Source of the DNA: Actinomycetota bacterium
GTDB taxonomy: Bacteria; Actinomycetota; Geothermincolia; Geothermincolales; RBG-13-55-18
NCBI GenBank assembly: GCA_028697145.1
Contig: JAQVFR010000011.1
Coordinates: forward strand, 1-44,362
Length of the DNA stretch: 44,362 nucleotides
Direction: 5' to 3'
Shown: positions 26,841-35,986 of the stretch, one piece after another
How the letters are laid out: each line of letters starts with the position of its first letter
Position numbering within the stretch: the stretch's first letter is position 1
Notes under the pieces: generated by a model
What the model was told of the DNA's origin: nothing
The model's input: the letters and a program-made list of their open reading frames with translations, nothing else
The model's database searches: none
Made by a program: the position numbers and the translations under genes

Positions 26841-27113
26841 CGGCATGCCGCGTCGCGTGTGCTAAGGTCCCGATGTCTGCATGCCATTCAGCAGAAAGGC
26901 GTGAGCGTCGAAATATATTTAGAGCGCGGCGAACGGGCGGAGGCGGCACGAAAGCCCCGGGGAAGGGAGAACGGTTCGCCGAGGATAAAACTAATACGTG
27001 CGATTAATGTGTGCGATGACGCCGGAAAGCAAGGAGGAGGCGTTTTCGGCCGGGCTCTGCCCGGAGCCGAAGAGAGCTGCCGCGGCGGCTTGGAGATAGT
27101 GGAGGGATAATCC

Positions 27114-28496
27114 ATGAAAAAAAGCGTTGACGCGGTCGAACTGGACCCCGAGAGCAGGCTCAACATACGCACGCTTGCTTATACGGCCGGCGCCCTGTTC
27201 CTCGCTCTCGTTCTGGTGTTCGGCATAGTCACCGTGGTGCTGCTGGCCACGGCGTCCTCCAGGACCGGCGATGCCGCCGTGACGACTGAACCGGGGGAGC
27301 GACAGGACCTCATCGATTCCGCCGACGGACTCATCAGCGGCGCCCTGGTCACCGCCATCGTCATCTTCGTGTTGGTGATCATCCTGGCGGGGATGGCTAC
27401 ATTCCTCTTCTTCCGCTGGCTTTACGGGTCCATGCAGGAGATGACCTGGCAGGTGCAGCAGGTCGCTGCGGGAGACGGGGACCTCACGCGCCAGATCGTG
27501 GTAAGGGACAAGCAGACCTTCGGAGGCCTGGCGGACTCCATCAACGTGATGATCAGTGCCCTGCGCGGCTCGGTGGCGGAGATCGGAAAGATAGCCGGAG
27601 AACTGAACAATAGCGCGGAACAGATGTCGGCGGTGATCCAGCAGATGAACGCCTCCAGCCAGGACATATCCAGCACCATATCCCATATAGCGAAGGGGGG
27701 AGAGGAGCAGGCGCACCGCGTACTGGACACCTCGCATACCATGGAGATGATGAGCACCTCCATGCAGGAGATGGCGGAAAAGGCGGACCTTTCCAATCAG
27801 GCGGCCATGGAAGCGATAGAGACCGCCCAGAGAGGAGCGGAGGCCGCGGTGGATACGGCCAGCGCCATGGACGTCATCCGCGGCGCGGCCGAGGCGGTGG
27901 TGGAGGCGAGCACCGGGCTCGAGGAACGCTTCATGCAGATCGGCATCATCGTCGACGTCATCACCAGCGTGGCCGACCAGACCAACCTGCTTGCGCTCAA
28001 CGCCGCAATCGAGGCGGCGCGCGCGGGAGAGCAGGGACGTGGCTTCGCGGTGGTGGCGGAGGAAGTCCGCAGCCTGGCGGAGAACTCGCGCAAATCAGCG
28101 GAGCAGATATCCAACCTCATCCGCGAGATACAGACGGGCGTGAACAAGATGAGGGGGAGCATAGACTCGGCCATCGACCAGGTCAAAGGAGGTACGGAGG
28201 TGGTTGAGAAGGCCGGAAGGGCCCTGCAGGAGATAGCCATCTCCATCGAGAGCACCTCGCGCTACGCCAGCGAGATCGCCGATACAACCCGCGAGCAGGT
28301 CCTCGGCAACGAGGAAGCCCTGAAGGCGATAACCGAGATCGCCAGCATCGCGGACGAGACGGCGGCCTCCTCCGAGGAAGCATCGGCGACGGTGCAGGAG
28401 CAGACGGCGTCCATGCAGGAGATGGCGGCGGCGGCGGCGGAGCTGGCGGCGATGGCGGAGAAGCTCAACCAGCTGGTAAGAGGGTTCAGGGTTTAG
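27114..28496 (+). CDS. Methyl-accepting chemotaxis protein with minimal sensor loop
   Basis: A 460-residue receptor. Two hydrophobic helices (about residues 18-48 and 70-100) are joined by roughly 25 residues, so there is no normal extracellular ligand domain. A HAMP domain (about 100-160, [27 protein letters not shown]) leads to a long coiled-coil. The signalling tip is [38 protein letters not shown]. No C-terminal CheR-binding pentapeptide is present. It may sense membrane or intracellular conditions. GGAGGG lies just upstream of the start. The second receptor follows 12 bases later. Confidence 0.94.
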   Translation: MKKSVDAVELDPESRLNIRTLAYTAGALFLALVLVFGIVTVVLLATASSRTGDAAVTTEPGERQDLIDSADGLISGALVTAIVIFVLVIILAGMATFLFFRWLYGSMQEMTWQVQQVAAGDGDLTRQIVVRDKQTFGGLADSINVMISALRGSVAEIGKIAGELNNSAEQMSAVIQQMNASSQDISSTISHIAKGGEEQAHRVLDTSHTMEMMSTSMQEMAEKADLSNQAAMEAIETAQRGAEAAVDTASAMDVIRGAAEAVVEASTGLEERFMQIGIIVDVITSVADQTNLLALNAAIEAARAGEQGRGFAVVAEEVRSLAENSRKSAEQISNLIREIQTGVNKMRGSIDSAIDQVKGGTEVVEKAGRALQEIAISIESTSRYASEIADTTREQVLGNEEALKAITEIASIADETAASSEEASATVQEQTASMQEMAAAAAELAAMAEKLNQLVRGFRV

Positions 28497-28508
28497 ACGG
28501 GAGAGCGA

Positions 28509-29795
28509 ATGCAGACAGGAGATTCACAATACAGGCGGGAAGTCCTGAAGATACTGGCGATCGCGGCGGCCATAGCGCTCCCGCTCGGCGTGGGCGGGTG
28601 TATCGGCATCGCCTATGCGGCGGCGGGGCTGAACTGGTCACCCGTCCTGACGGGATTGCTGTTCGGCACCATCATGGTAGCGTCGATCATCTTCGTCGCG
28701 GTCTACTATATTACCCGCATCTACCTCCTGCCCCTCCGCGACCTGGAAAGCGCCCTGAGAAGGATGAACGACAGGGACTTCACGGTCAGCCTGGATGAGC
28801 CGTTCAAGGAGGGGATGTTCAAGGACCTCTTCGACGGGATGAACGAGCTGTCGGAGTCCATGCGCAGCATGCTCAGGGAACAGGCCTCCACCGCGGACCA
28901 GCTCGCTTCCGCCAGCGAGATGATGTCCAGCGTGTCGCGGGAGACCACCATGACGGCACAGGACACGGCGAACACCGTTTCGCAGCTTGCCCGCGGTTCC
29001 GAGGAGCAGGTGCACGCCATAGTCCAGGCGCAGGGAACGGTCAACGAGATCGTGGATGACATAAGGAGGGCTTCCGAGAGAAGCCAGGAAGCCGAGAAGT
29101 TCAGCGCCCAGACCAGGGAGACGGTGGAGAAGGGAGTCATGGCTGCCCGCAAGGCGACCAGCAAGATGCAGCAGATAAAGGAGACCGTCGACAACTCCGC
29201 CAAGGCCGTCAGGGAGCTGGGCGAACATTCCGCCCAGATCGGGCTTATCGTCGACGTGATAACCTCCATAGCCGACCAGACCAACCTGCTGGCGCTCAAC
29301 GCCGCCATCGAGGCGGCGCGCGCGGGAGAGCAGGGGCGGGGATTCGCGGTCGTCGCCGGAGAGGTGCGGACCCTGGCGGAGGGCTCCGCCAAGGCGGCCT
29401 CGCAGATCGCCAACCTGGTGAGAGAGATACAGCGCGGCATCGAGCACACCATAGAAGGCATGGAGGGAGGCACGCAGGAGGCGGAGGAGGGGAACCTCGT
29501 CGTGGCCGAAGCCCAGGCGATGTTGAGGGAGATCGACGAAGCTTCCCGCAGCATCGCGGAGAGGGTCTCGGCCATCTACGAGGCGACCCAGCAGGCCTCG
29601 GAAAAGAGCGGCCGGGTGGTGGATGTCATGAGCTCCATCGCCGGCATATCCCAGGAGTCTGCTGCGTCCACGCAGGAGGTCTCGGCCTCCATACAGGAAC
29701 AGACCGCGGCCATGCAGGAAGTGACGGCGGCGGCGCAGGAACTGGATGAAATTGCTAATCGTCTGCGCGAGATACAGCGCTTATACAGGATATGA
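28509..29795 (+). CDS. Methyl-accepting chemotaxis protein with near-absent sensor loop
   Basis: A 428-residue receptor. Two membrane helices (about residues 13-38 and 46-68) are joined by only about eight residues, so practically nothing is outside the cell. A HAMP-like linker follows ([25 protein letters not shown]), then the methylated helix bundle with tip [38 protein letters not shown]. It resembles the previous receptor in the signalling part but not at the N-terminus, so it is not a simple recent duplicate. Together the two could form mixed arrays with CheW and CheA encoded downstream. Confidence 0.94.
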   Translation: MQTGDSQYRREVLKILAIAAAIALPLGVGGCIGIAYAAAGLNWSPVLTGLLFGTIMVASIIFVAVYYITRIYLLPLRDLESALRRMNDRDFTVSLDEPFKEGMFKDLFDGMNELSESMRSMLREQASTADQLASASEMMSSVSRETTMTAQDTANTVSQLARGSEEQVHAIVQAQGTVNEIVDDIRRASERSQEAEKFSAQTRETVEKGVMAARKATSKMQQIKETVDNSAKAVRELGEHSAQIGLIVDVITSIADQTNLLALNAAIEAARAGEQGRGFAVVAGEVRTLAEGSAKAASQIANLVREIQRGIEHTIEGMEGGTQEAEEGNLVVAEAQAMLREIDEASRSIAERVSAIYEATQQASEKSGRVVDVMSSIAGISQESAASTQEVSASIQEQTAAMQEVTAAAQELDEIANRLREIQRLYRI

Positions 29796-29879
29796 TCCCG
29801 ACACCCGCTTCGTTGTGGGCGGGTAGGAGTTGGGATATATTGAGCTTGGGATGACGGCCTCACGCGGAAGGGGAGGATC

Positions 29880-30347
29880 ATGGCGGACGACACCAGGAGC
29901 GCGGATGAGATCCAGCTGGTAGTGTTCAGCCTGGGCCGCGAGGAATTCGCGGTGGAGGTGACCCAGGTACGCGAGATAATGCGCATGGAAGAGATCACGC
30001 GCATGCCGAAGAGCCCCGATTTCGTAGAGGGCATCATCAACCTGCGCGGCCAGATAATCGCCGTGGTGGAGCTCGCGAAGCGCCTGAACCTCGAGGCGGG
30101 CGAGAGAAGCGGCGACACCCGCATCATCGTGGTGGAGGCGGAGGATATCAAGGTAGGCATGATCGTGGACTCGGTGTCCGAGGTGCTGCGCGTGAGCGCG
30201 GACGCGGTAGAGCCGAGCCCGACACTTGCCACCGACGTGGCGGCCGCCTACCTGCGGGGGGTGGTGAAGCAGGACAACAGGCTTATCATCCTGCTCGACC
30301 TGACCAAGGTGCTCTCCCTGCAGGAGATGGCGGGGCTCGAGTTCTGA
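29880..30347 (+). CDS. cheW: Chemotaxis adaptor CheW
   Basis: A 155-residue adaptor that couples receptors to CheA. VVFSLGREEFAVEVTQVREIMRMEEITRMPKSPDFVEGIINLRGQIIAVVEL is the standard N-terminal half (residues 13-65), with the conserved INLRG near position 57. The C-terminal half includes GMIVDSVSEVLRV and LIILLDLTKVL. GGGGAGG precedes the ATG. The 84-base gap from the second receptor contains a CCCGC/GGGCGGG-type inverted repeat without a T tract and a TATATT box. Confidence 0.95.
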   Translation: MADDTRSADEIQLVVFSLGREEFAVEVTQVREIMRMEEITRMPKSPDFVEGIINLRGQIIAVVELAKRLNLEAGERSGDTRIIVVEAEDIKVGMIVDSVSEVLRVSADAVEPSPTLATDVAAAYLRGVVKQDNRLIILLDLTKVLSLQEMAGLEF

Positions 30348-30397
30348 CAAGAACGAGAGCCGTGATATAACGTAAGGGACAAGGAAAGGAGGAAAGG

Positions 30398-30763
30398 ATG
30401 GCGCCGACCGTGCTGATCGTCGACGACGCCCTCTTCATGCGCATGATGATCAGGGACATCCTGTCCAAGGACGGCTTTGAAGTGGTTGGCGAGGCCGAGA
30501 ACGGCGTTGAAGCGGTGGAGCGTTTCAAGGAGATGAGGCCGGACCTGGTGACCATGGACATCGTCATGCCGGAAATGGACGGCATCGAGGCGGTCAAGCA
30601 GATCATGAAAATAGACCCCGATGCCAAGATCCTGATGTGCAGCGCGATGGGGCAGCAACCCCTTGTGGTAGAGGCTCTGGAGGCCGGCGCGAAGGACTTC
30701 ATCATCAAGCCCTTTCAGCCGTCGAAAGTAATCGAGGCCGTGGAGAAAGCCCTCAAGGAATGA
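30398..30763 (+). CDS. cheY: Chemotaxis response regulator CheY
   Basis: A 121-residue single receiver domain. The acidic pair at Asp9-Asp10 (VLIVDDALFMRMM), phospho-acceptor Asp54 (VTMDIVMPEMDG), Ser/Thr in MCSAMGQ and Lys in IIKPFQPSK are all present. Without an output domain it fits CheY, which CheA phosphorylates and which acts on the flagellar motor or another output. AAGGAGG lies upstream of the start. The TGA overlaps an ATG in frame with cheB (ATGA). Confidence 0.93.
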   Translation: MAPTVLIVDDALFMRMMIRDILSKDGFEVVGEAENGVEAVERFKEMRPDLVTMDIVMPEMDGIEAVKQIMKIDPDAKILMCSAMGQQPLVVEALEAGAKDFIIKPFQPSKVIEAVEKALKE

Positions 30764-30798
30764 TCTGCTCTCCCCTGTGCGGGGAGGAGGTGAGCCTT

Positions 30799-31842
30799 TT
30801 GCCACAAAGAATCCGGGTACTTATCGTTGACGATTCCGCCCTGGTACGCAAGCTGCTGAGGGACGTCATCACCGGGGATCCCCATATGGAGGTCATCGGC
30901 ACCGCTTCCAACGGCGTGGAAGCCATCCGCGCCGTGGCCGAACTCGAGCCGGACGTGGTGACCATGGATATAAACATGCCGGAGATGGACGGCATAACCG
31001 CCCTGGAGTACATCATGCGCAAGCACCCCCTGCCGGTGGTGATGCTCAGCGCGTTGGCGCAGAAGGGGGCCGCGGCCACCCTCAAGGCGCTCGAATTGGG
31101 AGCCGTGGACTTCATAACCAAGCCCTCCCACTACCCCTCCGCCGTAAAGGAATTGCGTGAGGAGGTGCTGCTGAAGATAAGGACAGCGTCCCAGGCCCGT
31201 TCCCATATCACGAGGAAACACGCGCGCGGCAGGCCAGGAAAGAAGATAGCCGTCCCGGGGACGATGTCGGCGGGCGAGAAGCTCGTGGTGATCGGCTCCT
31301 CGGCCGGCGGGCCGAAGGCCCTGGCGGAGATAATGCCCCGCTTTCCGGTGGACACGCCGGCCGCCATCATCATCGTTCAGCATATGCCCGGCGTCTTCAC
31401 CCGGTCGTTCGCGGGGAGGCTGAACAGCGTGAGCGCGCTTGCGGTGAAGGAGGCGGAAGAGAACGAAAAGCTGCAGAAAGGCTCCGTCCTGATCGCGCCC
31501 GGGGACAAGGACCTCGTGGTGGTCTCGGACGGAGGCGGGGCGGGCCGGATCGAGCTGATGGACTCGCAGCACCGGGTGGGTGCCTCTCCTCATATAGATA
31601 CGGCCATGGTCACCGCCGCGGAGGTATACGGGGACAAGGCCATCGGCGTGATCATGACCGGGATGGGATCGGACGGCGCGGCCGGCATGGAGAGGATCAA
31701 GAAGAGCAAGGGACACACGGTAGCCCAGGACGAGGAAAGCTGCCTGGTCTTCGGCATGCCGAAGGTGGCCATAAAGAGGGGTTGCGTGGATTGGGTCGTT
31801 TCCCTGGACTTGATACCGGAAAAGATAATGGAGCTGCTATAA
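30799..31842 (+). CDS. cheB: Chemotaxis glutamate methylesterase CheB
   Basis: A 347-residue protein with an N-terminal receiver (VLIVDDSALVRKLL; Asp58 in VTMDINMPEMDG) and a C-terminal methylesterase. The catalytic Ser (IGSSAGGPKAL), His (VQHMPGVFT) and Asp (GMGSDGAAGM) are visible. It removes methyl groups that CheR adds and deamidates Gln in receptors. The TTG at 30799 follows two overlapping GGAGG sites by eight bases. The ATG at 30760, which overlaps the cheY stop, would add 13 residues of no family similarity; its ribosome site is too close. Confidence 0.94.
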   Translation: MPQRIRVLIVDDSALVRKLLRDVITGDPHMEVIGTASNGVEAIRAVAELEPDVVTMDINMPEMDGITALEYIMRKHPLPVVMLSALAQKGAAATLKALELGAVDFITKPSHYPSAVKELREEVLLKIRTASQARSHITRKHARGRPGKKIAVPGTMSAGEKLVVIGSSAGGPKALAEIMPRFPVDTPAAIIIVQHMPGVFTRSFAGRLNSVSALAVKEAEENEKLQKGSVLIAPGDKDLVVVSDGGGAGRIELMDSQHRVGASPHIDTAMVTAAEVYGDKAIGVIMTGMGSDGAAGMERIKKSKGHTVAQDEESCLVFGMPKVAIKRGCVDWVVSLDLIPEKIMELL

Positions 31843-31880
31843 AGACCTCGGGCGGAGCTGCGTGAAAGGGATGCTGCGAT

Positions 31881-34016
31881 ATGGACATGGACATATCCCA
31901 ATACAAGGAGCTCTTCATAAACGAAGCGCAGGAGCACCTGGAGGCGCTCAACCAGTCCATGGTGGACCTGGAGAAGGATCCCGGCAACCCCGACGTGCTG
32001 ACTGAGATCTTCCGTTCCGCCCATACGCTCAAGGGCATGTCGGCCACCATGGGCTTCGACCAGCTGACGGAGCTGTCCCACGAGATGGAGAACGTCCTGG
32101 ACGGCCTGCGCAGCGGGGATATCGAGGTAACCACGGATATCGTCGACCTTCTCTTCGGCTGTTTCGATATGCTGGGCGCGATGGTCGCGGACATCGCCGA
32201 GGGAAGCGGGAAGATACTCGACACCAGGACCTTGACGGAGGCGTTGAGGGCGGTTTACGTGGGCGAGAAGAGCGTCGCGGCGGGAAGCGAGGCGCAGACC
32301 AGGCCCGCCAGGAAAGAAAGGGTGAAGAAGAAATCAAAGAAGGCGCCTGCCGCCCGGGAGAGGCATGCAGCGGAGCCGCCGTCTCGGGAAGAAGCGGGAG
32401 AAGAGGAAAAACGAGGATCCGAGGAGGAGACCGGGGCGGAGGGCGGCGAGGGCGCAGCCGCGGTGGATCACGAGGCGGAGGAGGTCGCGGGAGAGCGCGC
32501 CATCCGCCTGAGGATAATCCTGGACAAGGACTGTGTCCTGAAGTCCGTGCGGGTTTTCATGATCTTCAAGAAACTCGCCCAGATCGGCCGCGTGGTGAGC
32601 TCGCGCCCCTCCATCGAGGATCTGGAGGACGAGAAGTTCGACCGCGCCTTCGAGGTGCTCTTCGCCACGGCGCAGACGACGGAGGCGGTACGCGGTGCGC
32701 TCATGACCATCGCCGAGGTACAAGGGGTGGAACTGCTTACGGCCGAGGCTGCCGCGGATATCGTGGTGGAGGAGGAAACGGCCGGCGACCTCATCTATGA
32801 AGAGACCGAGAGGCCCGAGGCGGCGGAGGTCAGGCTGGCCGACGATCTCGGTTCGTCGACGGCCCCGGTGCGCACCCAGAGCGTGCGCGTGAATATATCA
32901 CGCCTGGACAACCTGATGAACCTCATTGGGGAGCTGGTCATCAACCGCACCAGGCTGCAGGAGATCGCGTCCTCCCAGAGCAGCCCCGAGCTCAAGGAAG
33001 CACTGGCCCAGACCGCCCGGCTTACCGCGGACCTCCAGGACGAGGTGATGAAGACGCGCATGGTGCCGGTCGAGAACATCTTCAACCGCTTTCCACGCAT
33101 GGTCAGGGACCTGGCCAAGAGCAGGGGCAAGGAAGTGGATTTCGTGATGGAGGGAAAGGATATAGAGCTGGACCGCACCATCCTTGACGAGATAAGCGAT
33201 CCCCTCATGCACCTGCTGCGCAACGCGGTGGACCACGGCATCGACGATCCCGATGCGCGGGAGGCAAGGGGCAAGCCCCGGCGGGGAAGCATAAGGCTCG
33301 TGGCCAGGCGCGACCGCAACTATGTCTCCGTAGAGGTCTCCGACGACGGGCAGGGCATTGACACCAGGAAGGTATTCGACCTCGCCGCGGAAAAAGGGCT
33401 CATGTCACCGGAGGAGAAGAAGGCTTTTGGCGACGAGGACGCCCTCCGCCTCCTGGCCACGCCCGGCTTTTCCACCGCCGAGGAGGTAAGCGGCGTGTCG
33501 GGGAGGGGCGTGGGGCTCGACGTGGTGAAGAACAAGGTGGAATCACTCGGCGGCATGCTTGTCATGCAGAGCGTCAGCGGCGAAGGCACCAGTTTCGCAT
33601 TGAAATTGCCCTTGACCCTGGCCATAATCCAGGCGCTGCTGGTCAAGGTGTCGGGCGAGATATACGCCATCCCCCTGGGCGTGGTGGCGGAGACGGCGGT
33701 CATATCCACCCACGAGGTCAAATACGTCTCCAACCAGGAGGTCATCTTTCTCAGGGACGAGACGCTGCCCCTGATGCGCCTGGGCAGGTATCTCGGCCTG
33801 CAGGAGGAGAACGGGCAGGGGAGCTTCCCCGTTGTCGTGGTGGAGGTCGCCATGAAGAACGTGGCCATCGCCGTGGATGAGCTGATGGGGCAGCAGGAGA
33901 TAGTCATTACCAGCCTGGATCGTTATCTGAAAAGGATCCGCGGCTTTGGAGGGGCCACCATCCTGGGAACGGGAGAAGTGGCGCTTATACTGGATATCCC
34001 TACTCTGTTATCCTGA
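31881..34016 (+). CDS. cheA: Chemotaxis histidine kinase CheA
   Basis: A 711-residue kinase. P1 is an HPt domain with phospho-acceptor His48 (RSAHTLKGM). A charged Glu/Lys/Ala linker (about 130-205) precedes a P2-like domain (IRLRIILDKDCVLKSV to about residue 300). P3 dimerisation (RLDNLMNLIGELVINRTRL), a GHKL ATPase (LLRNAVDHGIDDP, GRGVGLDVVKNKVE) and a P5 CheW-like domain follow. It autophosphorylates and passes phosphate to CheY and CheB. The gene lies 38 bases after cheB. Confidence 0.95.
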   Translation: MDMDISQYKELFINEAQEHLEALNQSMVDLEKDPGNPDVLTEIFRSAHTLKGMSATMGFDQLTELSHEMENVLDGLRSGDIEVTTDIVDLLFGCFDMLGAMVADIAEGSGKILDTRTLTEALRAVYVGEKSVAAGSEAQTRPARKERVKKKSKKAPAARERHAAEPPSREEAGEEEKRGSEEETGAEGGEGAAAVDHEAEEVAGERAIRLRIILDKDCVLKSVRVFMIFKKLAQIGRVVSSRPSIEDLEDEKFDRAFEVLFATAQTTEAVRGALMTIAEVQGVELLTAEAAADIVVEEETAGDLIYEETERPEAAEVRLADDLGSSTAPVRTQSVRVNISRLDNLMNLIGELVINRTRLQEIASSQSSPELKEALAQTARLTADLQDEVMKTRMVPVENIFNRFPRMVRDLAKSRGKEVDFVMEGKDIELDRTILDEISDPLMHLLRNAVDHGIDDPDAREARGKPRRGSIRLVARRDRNYVSVEVSDDGQGIDTRKVFDLAAEKGLMSPEEKKAFGDEDALRLLATPGFSTAEEVSGVSGRGVGLDVVKNKVESLGGMLVMQSVSGEGTSFALKLPLTLAIIQALLVKVSGEIYAIPLGVVAETAVISTHEVKYVSNQEVIFLRDETLPLMRLGRYLGLQEENGQGSFPVVVVEVAMKNVAIAVDELMGQQEIVITSLDRYLKRIRGFGGATILGTGEVALILDIPTLLS

Positions 34017-34055
34017 TAGGGATCCGAATCGGTCTGACCCTCGAAAGGAGGAGCG

Positions 34056-34667
34056 ATGGCAGAGAGGAAAGGGCTCAGTCCGCTGCAGCTCGATGCCCTC
34101 AGAGAGGTGGGCAACATCGGTTCTGGAAACGCCGCCGTAGCCCTTTCCACCATGGTGGACAAGAAGGTCCTCCTGAGCGTGCCCCGGGCTTCCCTGGTGC
34201 CGCTCGTTAAAGTCTCGGACCTCGTTGGCGGGGCGGAGACACCCGTGGTCGGGATCTACCTGCATATCAGCGGTGACGCATCAGGAAGCATGCTCCTTCT
34301 GCTGGCGGAAACCAGCGCCACCGAGCTGGCCCACCTCATGGTGGCGGGGAGCGATGCGGGGGACCTGACCACGGTGGAGCAGTCCGCCCTGCAGGAGACG
34401 GGGAGCATCCTGGCGGGGTCATACCTCAACGCGCTGTCGCAGATGACCGGGATACTCCTGCGCCCCTCGGTGCCCGGCTTCGCCATGGACATGGCCGGGG
34501 CGATAGTGGACTTCATCCTGGTGGAGATAAGCCAGTCGGACGATTACGTTCTTGTGATAGAGACCGAGTTCGATATACTGGAGCACGTGATCAGAGGGCA
34601 TCTCATCCTCTTCCCGGATCTGGGGTCGCTGGACCTCATACTCGGGAGATTGGGAGTGAGCGACTGA
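34056..34667 (+). CDS. cheC: CheC-type CheY-P phosphatase with altered second active site
   Basis: A 203-residue CheC. The family has two pseudo-symmetric sites, each with Glu and Asn three residues apart. The first is intact: Glu17 and Asn20 in LREVGNIGSGNAA. The second reads ALQETGSILAGSYLNAL, with Glu114 but Ser117 where Asn is expected. In Bacillus CheC dephosphorylates CheY-P and binds CheD, which is encoded next. Loss of the second Asn should weaken or remove one site; activity is untested here. GAAAGGAGG precedes the ATG, 39 bases after cheA. Confidence 0.9.
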   Translation: MAERKGLSPLQLDALREVGNIGSGNAAVALSTMVDKKVLLSVPRASLVPLVKVSDLVGGAETPVVGIYLHISGDASGSMLLLLAETSATELAHLMVAGSDAGDLTTVEQSALQETGSILAGSYLNALSQMTGILLRPSVPGFAMDMAGAIVDFILVEISQSDDYVLVIETEFDILEHVIRGHLILFPDLGSLDLILGRLGVSD

Positions 34668-34711
34668 CATCAGGCTAAGCCGGCGTCCGGTTTGTGCGGG
34701 GAGCAGATCAT

Positions 34712-35314
34712 ATGCAGAACGAACGGGGGTCGTCTATGATGCTCAACGGAGCCGAAGCTCCCGGTAACGGACGCGAGAAAACACGGGGTGAGCTATCGGT
34801 GTTCGAGGAGGTCGTGAACGTAGGAGTGGCGGAGTATTTCGTCACCCACGACCCGCACGTATTGGCCAGCTTCGGGCTGGGGAGCTGCGTGGGGGTTGCC
34901 CTTTATGACCAAAAGCGCAAGATCGGCGGCCTCGCGCATATAATGTTGCCCGATTCGAGCTCCATGAGCAGGAAGGGCAACCCGGGAAAGTTCGCCGATA
35001 CCGCCATCGAGGCCATGGTCAGCGAGATGGAGCGGCTGGGCTCGAAGCGGACGGACATCAGAGCCAGGATCGCGGGCGGGGCGTGCATGTTCACCATCCC
35101 GGGAGCGGTCAATCCGCGCAACGTCCCCGGTCCATGCCTCGGGATGCAGATAGGTGAGCGCAACGTCGAAGCGGCCAAGGCCGTGCTTAAGGAAATGGGC
35201 ATTCAGCTGGTAGACGAGGACACGGGCGGAAACCACGGAAGGACGATGCGCTTCGACGTCTCGAGCGGCAGCGTGACCATAAACTCGATCAAACACGGGG
35301 TGAGGGAGCTGTGA
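34712..35314 (+). CDS. cheD: Chemoreceptor glutamine deamidase CheD
   Basis: A protein of about 200 residues (ATG 34712 preferred; GTG 34694 possible). The catalytic Cys is in FGLGSCVGVALYD and the His in GLAHIMLPDS. Thr/Ser partners occur in the KFADTAIEAM region. IAGGACMF and VDEDTGGNHGRTMRFDV are family elements. CheD deamidates Gln in receptors and also activates CheC, which precedes it by 44 bases. The conserved core begins at about residue 35, so the N-terminal 30 residues are a linker or a sign of a later start. The stop overlaps the next gene's GTG by four bases. Confidence 0.92.
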   Translation: MQNERGSSMMLNGAEAPGNGREKTRGELSVFEEVVNVGVAEYFVTHDPHVLASFGLGSCVGVALYDQKRKIGGLAHIMLPDSSSMSRKGNPGKFADTAIEAMVSEMERLGSKRTDIRARIAGGACMFTIPGAVNPRNVPGPCLGMQIGERNVEAAKAVLKEMGIQLVDEDTGGNHGRTMRFDVSSGSVTINSIKHGVREL

Positions 35315-35658
35315 AAGAGGACGTGAGGAGCGAGGGGATAGAGGTCTCCAGCGAGGCCATCGCGACGCTTGCCGCGCAAGCGGCGAATGAGGTGGAGGGC
35401 GCGACGGTCTATGTCGCACGGCCATCGAGCAGCATTACCTCGCGCGTAAAAAGGGAGTTCATGCACAAGGGGATCAAGGTCAGCCGCGAAGAGGATACCT
35501 GCCGCCTCGGCGTCTACCTCAAGGTCGATTACGGGACGAACATACCCGCCCTCGCCGAGGAGGTAAGGGCGAAGGTGAAGGAATACGTCGAGGGCCTCAC
35601 CGAGCTGAAGGTCGAGGACATCGAGATAGTCATCGAGGACATCGAACCTCCTGCATAA
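35311..35658 (+). CDS. Asp23/Gls24 family envelope-stress protein
   Basis: A 115-residue Asp23/Gls24 protein. The pattern EGIEVSSEAIATLAAQAANEVEGA, GIKVSREEDTCRLGVYLKVDYGTNIPALAEEVRAKVKEYVE is typical (residues 8-95). These proteins are associated with cell envelope stress and membrane anchoring of Asp23 in Staphylococcus; their molecular role is unclear. The GTG at 35311 overlaps the cheD stop (GTGA), so it belongs to the chemotaxis transcript. No membrane segment is seen. Confidence 0.88.
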   Translation: MKEDVRSEGIEVSSEAIATLAAQAANEVEGATVYVARPSSSITSRVKREFMHKGIKVSREEDTCRLGVYLKVDYGTNIPALAEEVRAKVKEYVEGLTELKVEDIEIVIEDIEPPA

Positions 35659-35706
35659 CCCCATCTTTGCGTCTGCCCGCCCCGGCTCGTTCTTTTCCCC
35701 GTAGGG

Positions 35707-35973
35707 TGGGGTCTGGTCTTGCGTTTTGCGCCGCAGGCGGAGCCGGAGGCGTGAAATGACAAGACCTGACAACAGTCGCCATTACCTCAGACAAGGGTAT
35801 CGATACATAGCTACCCCCATCGTTTGAGACCACCTTCCCTCCCGGGGCAACGCCGGGAGAACAAGAGCCGCTCGGACACAAGCCATGGGGGTCACGTCTT
35901 GCATGTACGCGATAAAACCCCAGTTGCCAACAGGCAACATACCGCGGTATGCAAAAAACAAGACCTGACCCCA
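35707..35973. mobile_element. Putative MITE-like element with 23-bp terminal inverted repeats
   Basis: The left end, beginning TGGGGTCTGGTCTTG (35707-35729), is the inverted copy of 35951-35973 with three mismatches in 23 bases. CAAGACCTGAC recurs at 35760-35770 and a related GTCACGTCTTGC lies at 35891. Inside the right end are two hairpins, GTTGCC/GGCAAC (about 35924-35937) and the 14-bp palindrome CATACCGCGGTATG (35938-35951). The 267-bp segment has no gene. I recall similar CAAGACCTGACCCC ends next to single-domain Y1/REP-type transposases, but cannot verify that. It may also act as a terminator between convergent transcripts. Confidence 0.7.
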
Positions 35974-35986
35974 GGATTATTCAGGA

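Noticed and set aside
26837-27007. 56-codon frame overlapping the cheR stop as ATGA
   Set aside because: The overlap looks like coupling, but the product is Arg/Gly-rich without domain or likely conservation.
32281-32500. Repeat-like Glu/Lys-rich region in cheA as a possible insertion
   Set aside because: It is in frame and matches the flexible P1-P2 linker of CheA, which varies widely in length and composition.
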